Of a stretch of 64,000 nt of DNA, positions 26,577 through 36,500 are shown piece by piece. Below the pieces are notes generated by a model. That model was given only the letters and a program-made list of their open reading frames with translations, was not told the DNA's origin and made no database searches. Source of the stretch: Myroides oncorhynchi (GTDB taxonomy: Bacteria > Bacteroidota > Bacteroidia > Flavobacteriales > Flavobacteriaceae); the NCBI RefSeq assembly GCF_020905415.1, contig NZ_JAJJMP010000001.1, forward strand, positions 62,001-126,000, written 5' to 3'. A program made the position numbers and the translations under genes. Positions within the stretch are counted from its first letter, which is position 1; each line of letters starts with the position of its first letter.

Positions 26577-29500
26577 TTATCTATCTGCTTTTAATGTAGC
26601 CCCACCGTGTTTAGAAAACCTTGGTCGCGTACTAATTTTTTGAGGCTGATTTGTTATTGCATTTTCTGTAGCTTTTGAAGCCCATAAGAAACCTTCCCCA
26701 GGTTTTAGCATACTCATATCATTAGGCGTCAATGCACTTAATTGTGTAATCGATTTTTGAATATGTTTTAACCACTGCGGTGAATTGAATTTATGTACTA
26801 AGACAACCGAACTTAACTCAATAATTTCATTAGGTAAACTTGGTGGATCCTGACTCGCAATCATAATACTTACTCCTTTATGACGCATTTCACGAATAGC
26901 AGTTACAATGTTATTCGTTAAATCTTTATTGTCCATGTACTTATGCGCTTCATCAAAAACAATGAACTTATTAAATGAATGCCCATCAATTTCTTTTACA
27001 CCAGAGAAAATATTTAACATGATGACGAATAAACCTAAAGCTTCATCCTTTTCAATAAATTCATCTCTAAGATCTACAATTACCAAACGACCTGGTTTAA
27101 TCGCATCTTTTAAGAAAAACTCATCGTTAATGTATTCTTGTGCAAAAGATAGACGTTGTCTTGCTAAAGCTTTCTGAGCGTTTGATAATAATAACGAATC
27201 CTCAACACTTTGCTTTAGTCCTTCAAGCGTAATGTTACGACGCATTTCTTTCATAATCGCTTTTAACTGCTTGATGTAAGAAGATTCATTTCCTATTGCC
27301 CCTAATAAAAACATCCAATCTTGTACATTTAGTTCTTTCGAATTAAATCCAATTGGTCTTACTTCTATTGAAGGAAATTGAGTTCTACGTTCTTCCACTT
27401 TATCAAATGGCGTTAAAAGAATAACATCTTCAATATTATTAGGTTCAGCTCCATATCTTTCTTTTAAAATCGCTGTTTCACGTTCTACATCATTAGGATA
27501 AATCATTGAAGTAAACTCAGGCTCATAATCCATGCTTTCACTGTAATGGAAAATTACTCCAGCTAATGGATGACTTAATTTATTGATATTATTTACTTGT
27601 TTTAATATCATTTCAGATAATGTTCCGATGGTATAACTTTTACCACCACCTTGCACTCCAAATAAACTGATGGTATTAGTTTCAGATAAATCAATAGCAA
27701 TTTTTTTATTATGAATAGAAGTCCCTAACATACCATATTGAGAAGAATCTGATGATTTTCCAATTAAAATATCGTATTTAGGAATAGCATATTCAACTTG
27801 TTCCTCAGCTACATTTTGTGCTGCTGTAGCAGCTCCCTCGTCAACCAATTCTTTCTCAGTAGTTTCTATCTGAACAATTGGTTCAGGATTTGAGCTAGTA
27901 GGAGTTTCTGTAGTTGTAGGAATATCTATTTCTTTGTCATCTTTACCTTCCTGCTCAACCTCTACCTCTTCTTGCGTATCGTTTTCTTTCGCCTTAAGTT
28001 TCGCCTTGTATTTCCCAACAAATTGTTTTAATTTATCGTTATAATCTAACGATTTAATTAATTCTTCTTTTAATTTAGAGTCTTCTAATCTTAATGTATT
28101 CAAATCAGAATTAGGATCTAAAATATCTTTAATTAACCCTTCACCAAAGGTAAAAATGGTAGTATTATCATCAAAAACTTGTTTTAAATGCTTTTGATCA
28201 AAAGAAAAATCGAAAATAAACCCAAGCCTATTGAATTTAATTGTAAATCCATTATCAAGCGTTTGAATAAAATCTAAATAAGCCCTGTATGAATTTTCTT
28301 CTAAGGAATTGTATCGAAAAGCTCTTTGGATGTAAAACTCTAGAAGATTTTTAAATTCTTTGTTTTTTATCTCACGATCTAAACGATCTTTTGTTTTAAA
28401 ATTATTTGGGTCAAAATGTGATTTTAAAGCAAAAATTGTATTGTCAATTTGCTCCAACATTTTCAGTTTTAAATCCTCTCTTTCTTGTACATTTAAATAA
28501 GTACGGCACTTGATTTCTAAAACCGAACAATTAATTTCTCTTGATTTTGGATCTATTCTAATGAATAAATTATCCGCTCTACTTTTAGAATTAGTCTCTA
28601 ATTCATTGAATAGGTTTTGGTGTAAATCAATAGGAATAATAAATGCGTTTTTCAACAAATGCTTTTTATCTAAGACACGTTTAGAGAATGCAGACCCGAT
28701 TACTTCAAATGCTCTATTCTTAGACGAATTCAATTGTAAAATTAAAGAGCTGCTTAACGCACGAACATCTTCAAGGATATTTTGTATAGAAATTTTATCT
28801 TCTTCCCTTTCAATATCTACATTAAATTTTTCAAAATGAGGTGCGATTAAACTATAAATTTCTTCATTCGGTTTTGTTGTCAGATAAGACGAAATACCCG
28901 AAATTTCTTCCCCAGGAATATAATCAAGTAAGAAAGGGATCTTGTTATCTTCTGACGGTTGATCAAAAATTTGAGGACCTAAGAACTTATCAAATGTAAT
29001 AACCCAATCCGAAAATTCATGCAAATTGCTTAAAAGCACATTGTCTCTATTGGAAAGATTTAATTCAATAGCAGGAATGGCATCGGTTTGATGCGCTGCT
29101 AAAGTAGCTGCAATATTCTCTTGAATATTCGCAAATGTAGTATTGATTACTTTCTCTTTTTCTTTGGCTATGTTTTGATAGTTTACCCATTTGAACCCAT
29201 TCGTTATTTCATCGAAACTACCATCGGTATTCGATTGAAAAATCAACCCATTTAAAAACTCATTTTTAGTTTTAAATACAGGTTTAGTAAGCGTAATTTT
29301 AGGAGAAAAAGGATTTACAATAAAACTTACATGTGCATTAAAGACACTTGGATTGGCTAAGAAATCTTCAATGTTATTGATTGAAAATCTAAGTTTAGGA
29401 AACAAACGATTGATTGATGCTTGTGAGAAAGCTTCAGCCTCTTCAGATACGTTTCTTTCAGGGTTAATCAAATCCTTTAACGCATCACCAGGTTCAATGA

Positions 29501-31985
29501 TATTATTTTTCGCTACGAATAATCTGACCTCAAATTTTATATCAACGTATTCTTTAATCTTGATAATATCAATAAACGCTTCTGCAAACTTATTTGCATC
29601 CCCCACATTAAATAAGTTTAACACTAATTTATCAACATAAGGATGCTGTTGTAAGTAATTTTTAAGGTGTTTAATGATTAAACTTTTACTTACGTTTGTA
29701 TCTACTTCATTCCCATTTGGAATGTTCAACAAATTCGCTACATACTGTTTGATTTGGTATGTTTTAGGCGCTAATGAATCGTTTTTTCCTTTATTTGCTT
29801 CGTTGACATAAATTCCCCATCCAAAAGCAATTTCACCTAGATATTCGTAATTGTCAAATGATTTAGGATCAGCAAAAACGAAGGGATTATTCGAAGGGAT
29901 TAAATCGCCTAAGAACAAATTTTGCAACGCAGACCATTCTTTGTCATGATCTTTATAGATCAGTGTTTCTTTGTACCAAAATTCAAAGCGCTCGATTAAC
30001 TCTAACATCCAACTTAATCTTAACGGATGTAATGGCGATAATAAAAGAATTTCAATAGATTCTTTTGTTGGTAATAGCGTTTTTACTTTTATTAAATCTA
30101 AAAATTGAATATCCGCATATAAGGACTTTAATTGTTCCTTATCTTCATGTTCAACCGATTTATTAATTTTGTGATTTAAATCTTTGATCCATTTATTGTA
30201 AGCCTCTAAGTATGTTTTGATCTCTTCTTTTAATTCGACTAAATTTACTGTTTCAACAATACCATTTTCTGTTTCGTTTGATTCTTTTATCGCTTTAAAC
30301 AACTTACTACGTGCCTCTTTAACTTTTTTAGGCACGACTTCATTTAAAGGCGATAATCTAAACTCACATCCATCGAAATTAAGCGCACTGAAATTAGGAT
30401 TCAATTTTGCGTATAAATGTCCAAAATTACCTTCTTGTTTTAACAATTCATTTTCTAAATATCTTAACTTAGAAGATATAATGATTTGGTAATTGAACTT
30501 TACACCATAATTGATATAAAAAGTTGAATTTAATTTTGGTTTTTCATCGTTTAACCAGCTATTAGCACTTTCTGCAGGAATAGGAAAATCGGCTTCAATT
30601 CCATTTTTTAAATTATCTAAATTGAATTTAAAATGCGCTTGCGTAACGTTATTTAATTTATCCTTACGGATATTTTTTAAATCCTCTTCAGCTTCGTCAA
30701 TTGCAAAATAAAAATCTTCTGAATCAGACTTTAATTTAAAGTTTAGATCAGCTTTTGCCTCTGGGGTTTTCCCTTGTTCTTCCCAAGCTTTTTGTATGGC
30801 ATCACTTGCAAAATCGTCGTTAGCATTTAGAATATTTCCGTGTTCATCTTCCGCATATACTTTGAAGAAATATGTCATTTCTTCTGTTGTATTGGAATTA
30901 ATTTCGATGTCTGCCGAACGAAAAATAGATGCTGCTTTCGAGTTTTTTAATTTTCTTAACGTTGTAATTTCTTGACCAGCCCCACCATCTGCTTCCATTA
31001 ACACGATTCTAAAACCATGTAAACTTTCCACTTGGTTTGGAGGAGGCGTAGTTGTAAATTGTACTTTTACTTTGACATTTGTCCCTTCATTGGCTTTTAA
31101 AACCTTTACGCCATCTTCCATTACAAAATTAGGAGATGAGATATTTGTTACTTCTAGATTAAGATTGTCAAAATTTAGATTAGGAATTTTCCAATTTCCA
31201 AAGCATAAATTTTGATATTTATTGAAAATGGTTTCAACAATATCTGACTTATTAGCAATATTTTTTTCTTCTCTAAAGAATTGGATTAACTCTTTTTGAA
31301 TGGAATCTTTTTCGATTTCTAAACTATCCACACGTTCGTATATTGATTTATTAAAAGAAGCTAAAATATTAAGACTCTTTTGGTTTAAAATCAATCTTGC
31401 ACGCGCAACTGAAGGATCTTCTAATAATTTATGGTCTGGTAATCCACCAATTAAAAATAAATACTCTCCAATTGCTTTATCATCATAATTATTCTCTTCA
31501 AGTAAGATTAAATATTTGGCTAAAGCAGGATTATTATTTTTATTGATATTGAATATTTCAACAATGGTTTGTATGCTTCTCTTCTTTTCTTCTGGTATTT
31601 TTTTGAATAATTGATCTACTAGAATACGATCTATATTTTCTAATTGTAAATCTTTGAAGGTTGCATTACCATAAGAATCTTCCGCAGCTGTTCTTGAATT
31701 TGAAGGAATTAAAATTAAAATTGGCTTGGATTGATTGTTTCTTAACTCAATTAATTTAGTTGCAGAAATGTATTTATCCCCCACTTCGGCATCATTAATA
31801 ATAAAGCTATCCATCTTAGGATAGTGGGTTCTTATTTTATCTAGCAAAATAAATAATTGCTCATCTGCCAAGCCTGTAATTTTCATACAATGTCCAGGTT
31901 TCGCTTCGGCAAATTCATGTTGAAACTGTTGTAGAATAATGTCTACAATGAAATCATAATATGTATAGTTTTGAGTCGTTGTCAT
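26577..31985 (-). CDS. Giant HerA/FtsK-like ATP-binding defence protein (MAD8-like)
   Basis: An 1802-residue cytoplasmic protein. The first 1300 residues match no domain I can name; residues about 1345-1420 are acidic and low in complexity (EEVEVEQEGKDDKEIDIPTT), probably a linker. The C-terminal part is a HerA/FtsK-type ATPase: LFGVQGGGKSYTIG (Walker A, about 1447), KFIVFDEAHKYMD (Walker B, about 1677) and MIASQDPPSLPNE (sensor-like). Such ATPases commonly translocate DNA with a nuclease partner. Position, size and domain layout suggest the ATP-binding component MAD8 of MADS. A restriction-like region, ADNLFIRIDPKSREINCSVLEIK, near residue 1140 might be a degenerate PD-(D/E)xK nuclease; this is speculative. 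Confidence 0.7.
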   Translation of the reverse strand: MTTTQNYTYYDFIVDIILQQFQHEFAEAKPGHCMKITGLADEQLFILLDKIRTHYPKMDSFIINDAEVGDKYISATKLIELRNNQSKPILILIPSNSRTAAEDSYGNATFKDLQLENIDRILVDQLFKKIPEEKKRSIQTIVEIFNINKNNNPALAKYLILLEENNYDDKAIGEYLFLIGGLPDHKLLEDPSVARARLILNQKSLNILASFNKSIYERVDSLEIEKDSIQKELIQFFREEKNIANKSDIVETIFNKYQNLCFGNWKIPNLNFDNLNLEVTNISSPNFVMEDGVKVLKANEGTNVKVKVQFTTTPPPNQVESLHGFRIVLMEADGGAGQEITTLRKLKNSKAASIFRSADIEINSNTTEEMTYFFKVYAEDEHGNILNANDDFASDAIQKAWEEQGKTPEAKADLNFKLKSDSEDFYFAIDEAEEDLKNIRKDKLNNVTQAHFKFNLDNLKNGIEADFPIPAESANSWLNDEKPKLNSTFYINYGVKFNYQIIISSKLRYLENELLKQEGNFGHLYAKLNPNFSALNFDGCEFRLSPLNEVVPKKVKEARSKLFKAIKESNETENGIVETVNLVELKEEIKTYLEAYNKWIKDLNHKINKSVEHEDKEQLKSLYADIQFLDLIKVKTLLPTKESIEILLLSPLHPLRLSWMLELIERFEFWYKETLIYKDHDKEWSALQNLFLGDLIPSNNPFVFADPKSFDNYEYLGEIAFGWGIYVNEANKGKNDSLAPKTYQIKQYVANLLNIPNGNEVDTNVSKSLIIKHLKNYLQQHPYVDKLVLNLFNVGDANKFAEAFIDIIKIKEYVDIKFEVRLFVAKNNIIEPGDALKDLINPERNVSEEAEAFSQASINRLFPKLRFSINNIEDFLANPSVFNAHVSFIVNPFSPKITLTKPVFKTKNEFLNGLIFQSNTDGSFDEITNGFKWVNYQNIAKEKEKVINTTFANIQENIAATLAAHQTDAIPAIELNLSNRDNVLLSNLHEFSDWVITFDKFLGPQIFDQPSEDNKIPFLLDYIPGEEISGISSYLTTKPNEEIYSLIAPHFEKFNVDIEREEDKISIQNILEDVRALSSSLILQLNSSKNRAFEVIGSAFSKRVLDKKHLLKNAFIIPIDLHQNLFNELETNSKSRADNLFIRIDPKSREINCSVLEIKCRTYLNVQEREDLKLKMLEQIDNTIFALKSHFDPNNFKTKDRLDREIKNKEFKNLLEFYIQRAFRYNSLEENSYRAYLDFIQTLDNGFTIKFNRLGFIFDFSFDQKHLKQVFDDNTTIFTFGEGLIKDILDPNSDLNTLRLEDSKLKEELIKSLDYNDKLKQFVGKYKAKLKAKENDTQEEVEVEQEGKDDKEIDIPTTTETPTSSNPEPIVQIETTEKELVDEGAATAAQNVAEEQVEYAIPKYDILIGKSSDSSQYGMLGTSIHNKKIAIDLSETNTISLFGVQGGGKSYTIGTLSEMILKQVNNINKLSHPLAGVIFHYSESMDYEPEFTSMIYPNDVERETAILKERYGAEPNNIEDVILLTPFDKVEERRTQFPSIEVRPIGFNSKELNVQDWMFLLGAIGNESSYIKQLKAIMKEMRRNITLEGLKQSVEDSLLLSNAQKALARQRLSFAQEYINDEFFLKDAIKPGRLVIVDLRDEFIEKDEALGLFVIMLNIFSGVKEIDGHSFNKFIVFDEAHKYMDNKDLTNNIVTAIREMRHKGVSIMIASQDPPSLPNEIIELSSVVLVHKFNSPQWLKHIQKSITQLSALTPNDMSMLKPGEGFLWASKATENAITNQPQKISTRPRFSKHGGATLKADR

Positions 31986-31994
31986 TGTTGTTGG

Positions 31995-33551
31995 TTATTT
32001 TAGTTCGTATCTAGGTCTAACCTTTTGTAAAATGTAGGCATCACTCATGTCGTTGTAAAATCCTATTTGTCTCAATTTAGATTTAAAGGCGTCTACATTT
32101 TCTTTGAATGCTAAGTTTGTGTTTACATCTGCATTGCGGTATTCCTCTTCATTTAATCCGTTAATTACTAAACCGTAACGATTTTTTAGATTTTCCATTA
32201 AATCTTCAATCGATACATTTTTGGTAATAAATTTACCTTCCTCTAAATGAAGTACCTGAATTTGTACTAAAGCTTCTAACAAACGTGTACCTAACACAAA
32301 ACGTCTTGGATGTTTCTTGCTTCGCCCTTGTGCTAAAAAACCGCGGTCATTGTTCTTTTGAGAAATACTATCTAAAAAAGTAGGATAATACTTAAGTTGA
32401 TATCCTCCTTTTACCTTCATTAACATCTCTACATATTTATCAAATGAAGTGTTTTCATATTTTACCATTTCATCAATCAATTCTTTTTCTTCGTCTGATT
32501 GATCATTTCTAAAATGAATCCAATATGCATTAAAAGTAAAATCCAATTCATTACTATCACTATTTAATTTATTAATAGCAGTAATTAAATTATTTGAATT
32601 GTTTTTATCTAAATCAAAAACAGTTAATATAGCATTAATTTGGAAACCAGCTTTTAAATAATTATAAATTGCATTGTAATTAATTTCTGCATCTTTTATT
32701 GCAAATTGCGAAATTTTGCTTTCAAAATTATCCGTCACATCAACCACTACTTTCCAATCATCATTAACCTCAATTGAATTGTTTTCTATCATTTTAGGTA
32801 AATAATTAATTACTTTAAAACTATATAGTGCTAAATGAAATGATGTTATGGTTTTGATGTATTCAATTAATACCGAACGTGGAATGATTTCTTTGTACAC
32901 CAACAGACGATGAATATCATCACAAAATAATTCGGCTTGTTTTGGTAGTAAAGGATTTATTTGGTTCAAAGCACTATTACTATCAATAAATCCAGGTTTT
33001 ATATTTTTGATTATATGAAGTATCCCTAAACTATCCACATCTAAACTATTCCCTTGAAGAAACTCGTTGGTTTGCGGATCCCATCCTTGCACTAAATATT
33101 TTTTTAATTCTTCTTTGATCGCAGGCTTTTGTCCAAGCATTAAATACACCTGGTCTGCACTAAAGTAATCTCTCAAAACTTTAGCATTTCTAATTCTGTA
33201 ACTTTCTAAATGAATAGGTTTTAAGGAAGTTATTTTTTCTTTTTCTAAATTTCCTCTATTTACAAAATTTGCTAAGTTTTGCCTAATCCAAATTTCTACC
33301 GCTTGTTTATTTTCAGTAATCCCATGAAAATGGCCTTGTTCCTCTAAAGCTTTAAAATAATGAATTATCTTTTCTATATCGACTTCTAATGATTGACCTT
33401 TAGAAGCTCTTTGCTTCGGACGAATCCCGTTATGTTTTAATAGCATAAAAAGATTCACCAAAGTACTGTCGATATTATTTCCTTTTGCATCAGATGTTAA
33501 AATCAATTCATTTCTGAAAACACCTTCGTTTTTACTTAATTTAATTGCCAT
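31995..33551 (-). CDS. Unknown 518-residue defence operon protein (MAD7-like)
   Basis: I recognise no domain. It is a soluble, mainly helical protein without signal peptide or membrane segment: an N-terminal region with KHNGIRPKQRASKGQSLEVD and a C-terminal region with RSKKHPRRFVLGTRLLEALVQIQ and SIEDLMENLKNRYGLVI that could bind DNA. It sits between the kinase gene (2-nt gap) and the giant ATPase gene (9-nt gap). That place and the size correspond to the uncharacterised MAD7 gene in MADS operons, which is the only basis for the name. Confidence 0.6.
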   Translation of the reverse strand: MAIKLSKNEGVFRNELILTSDAKGNNIDSTLVNLFMLLKHNGIRPKQRASKGQSLEVDIEKIIHYFKALEEQGHFHGITENKQAVEIWIRQNLANFVNRGNLEKEKITSLKPIHLESYRIRNAKVLRDYFSADQVYLMLGQKPAIKEELKKYLVQGWDPQTNEFLQGNSLDVDSLGILHIIKNIKPGFIDSNSALNQINPLLPKQAELFCDDIHRLLVYKEIIPRSVLIEYIKTITSFHLALYSFKVINYLPKMIENNSIEVNDDWKVVVDVTDNFESKISQFAIKDAEINYNAIYNYLKAGFQINAILTVFDLDKNNSNNLITAINKLNSDSNELDFTFNAYWIHFRNDQSDEEKELIDEMVKYENTSFDKYVEMLMKVKGGYQLKYYPTFLDSISQKNNDRGFLAQGRSKKHPRRFVLGTRLLEALVQIQVLHLEEGKFITKNVSIEDLMENLKNRYGLVINGLNEEEYRNADVNTNLAFKENVDAFKSKLRQIGFYNDMSDAYILQKVRPRYELK

Positions 33552-33553
33552 AT

Positions 33554-36500
33554 CTATACTACTAAAGGATTGATTTCAATTTTATTCTCAACTGATTTAC
33601 TTATTTTGAAAAAATCTTTATTATTAGCGGTAACTACCACTTCATTGTAATTCAGATTTTCTAATAAGTTTTTAAATACGATCAATTCAATGAATTTCCC
33701 TTTCATATCATTTAATGAAGGACTAAAACCTTTGTGAATAAAGTATAACATTTCATATAAATCTAATGAAATGGTTAGAGCAATATTCGGCATTTTCTTA
33801 TGTCTAAATATCAATGCATCTGTTTCGTATTCTAGGTATTTTGTTAAATGACTTGTATCGTATACTATTAACTCAAAATCTTCTAATGGCAATAATTTAA
33901 ATGCTTTACCGTATGGATCTTTTATATCATTGGATGATAAAATCAAATACTTTTCAGCAATCTTGTTATTGTTCGCACCTTCGTTTATAGAAATGGCTTT
34001 AGAAAGCGAAACTTTCAATTCCTCTAAATTATCGGAAGCCTTAATGCTTTGTACAAATTCAAAAATAGATTGATATGGAATTCTATTTAGAAATGTTGGT
34101 TTTAGCTGAATTTGTTCCTTCTGTTTTATTTCATCAAAATTGATGTTTCCTTCAAAATACTGATGGCGTACAAATGTTTTATGTTTCTCTTTAGTTAAAG
34201 CAATTGTTTCTGCATTTTGTTGATGCACTGGGCTTAATGCTTTTTGTTCATTAAATTCATCCAATAGATTGTTCTCTCTTTCTCCAAAGATTAGATAATC
34301 TTTTGGCCTATGTGGACTAAAAAATAATTGACGGTCTAATTTAGGAATAGCCACTTCACCAATATCTGTTTCACGAATTATTTTGATTAAACGATCGCTA
34401 TTTCCAGAGTCTTGAATTTTAGGATTCGAAATATTGAAATAATATAAATTCCAATAATTTACAATATCTTCTTCTGTTAGACGAGGAATTGATTTTAAGT
34501 CTTCGCAAGCATAATCACGGGTGATGATGAATGCAATGAAAGATCTTAAATCACGCATGGTGATGTGCAACTCTCTTTTTAGACTAACTGTTCTGATTAA
34601 CCATTCTAAACGATTGATAATCTCTGGACCAGCGGCAGAATCATTGAATGAATCTACATTGTACTTGATAAAACAGTGATGAGCAAATTCACAACCTTCA
34701 CACTTCGTCCATAATTGTTTGTGGGTTAAGGCACGAATTTGTTTTTTGAATAAGGATTCTTCGTTTTCGTCTTGTGCTACCACCGAACGCAAGTTTAGAT
34801 TGATGACTAATACCCCCTCTGGTAATTGCGAATAGCCTTCTTCGTAGAAATAATTCTCGATCGCATAGGCCAAACCTTTGTGCTTTTCTGAAGTAGTTAA
34901 GAACTCCACTAAACGCCCTTCGTTGATGGCTATAATCCTTCCTTCCGAAGCTTTGTTATAGTTCTGTAAATTTTCGAAAGGACTAAAGAACTTATCTAAT
35001 ACATCATTGTTTTCAAACCCTTTTTCATCTTGAGAACCATCATAATTACTTTCGTATTTTACGCCATTGATTTTAAACTGTGCGCCGTTGTTGTGCTCGA
35101 AATGAGTTAACTCTTTGACATTGGCGTTTTGTTCAATCTTTTTGACAAATGCAGTTTTTCCATCTCCAGCATTCCCTGTGATGATGACTAATTTGTATTT
35201 TCCATCTACAATGGCTGGAATTAATTTACGATCTAATTTTGTAGACGTATAGGTATCGTTATCTAATGTATTTCCATTAAGATTGACACGCGTACCGAAA
35301 TTTCCGTATTTGGATTGCGAGTATAAGGAGTTTAGGTAATCGACCATATTTACTCCTTCTGTATTTATCTTCTTAACTTTTAGCTCCTCTTTGTTTTTAT
35401 CAAAAAGTTCTGTTAAATCTTGGTAAATACGCTCTACATTTCCATCAGTAAATGATTTAGCACCCCCTTGCCAAAATACTTCGTTTATAATATATTCATC
35501 GTCTACTTTTACGACCAACTTGATTGGTTTCCCTAAATCAAGTGACGATTTATATTTGGTTAAGTTTTCTTTGAAACGACTTAATACATTATGAATAGAT
35601 TCATGTAAATCTACATATGTATTATTTCTGTTATAAAGTTTGACATCAAAACCATTTATTTCTTGACGAATCGAAATTTGTATGTGGTATAAATGCGCAC
35701 GATTGCTCATTTCACCTGTATCTTCCGATAATTCTAAAATATCATTTTCGATACGCAATAACTCTTCTAACATTTCCTCTGCATTATGGAAACGTGTTTC
35801 TTTATTTGTTTTAATTGCTTTTAAGATAAAATCTGCAAAAGCTCTTGAAACATTTGGTTCAAATTCTTTTGGATCTTTTGGTTGCGCATGAATCAATGGT
35901 AACTTACTTGGTGTCCATGGGTATTTTTTCGTCAATAGCTCGTATAATGTTACCCCTAACGAAAATAAATCGGCTGTTAAGTCCCACTTTACTTTGTATC
36001 CATCGTAAATTAAATCCTGTGCTAAATATGGGTTAGTACCTACATAATCTTGGTTGTTATCGATGGCAGTAGCCACATTAAAATCGATTAATACAAAACG
36101 TTCTCCTTTGTCCCAAATGATGTTTTGTGGTTTGATGTCACGGTGAATAATTGGTGGATTTACTTTTTGCATTTCCACTAAAGCCGACAAGATATCTTTG
36201 GCTACATTAAATACTTGATGGATTGGTAATTTGGCTTCTGTACGTGAATACACGCCTAAATTATCTCCTTCCAAATATTCCATTAAGGTATAGAATTGAC
36301 CAGAAAAAGTCGTTCCATTCCACTTGAACTTTACAATATTTGGATGATAAACTTGTTCTAAGGCTTTAAATTCATCGATTACCGAATTGACATTTACACT
36401 TTCGTTAAACATCTTTAAGGTATAATACTCGCCTTGTAATTTGTGTTTCACTTTAAATACACGCGAATATCCGCCTTTACCTAAAGTTTTGTAAATGGTA

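Noticed and set aside
26908..30492. Plus-strand open frames opposite the large ATPase gene
   Set aside because: They are antisense shadows of a clearly coding minus-strand gene, with no recognisable protein features.
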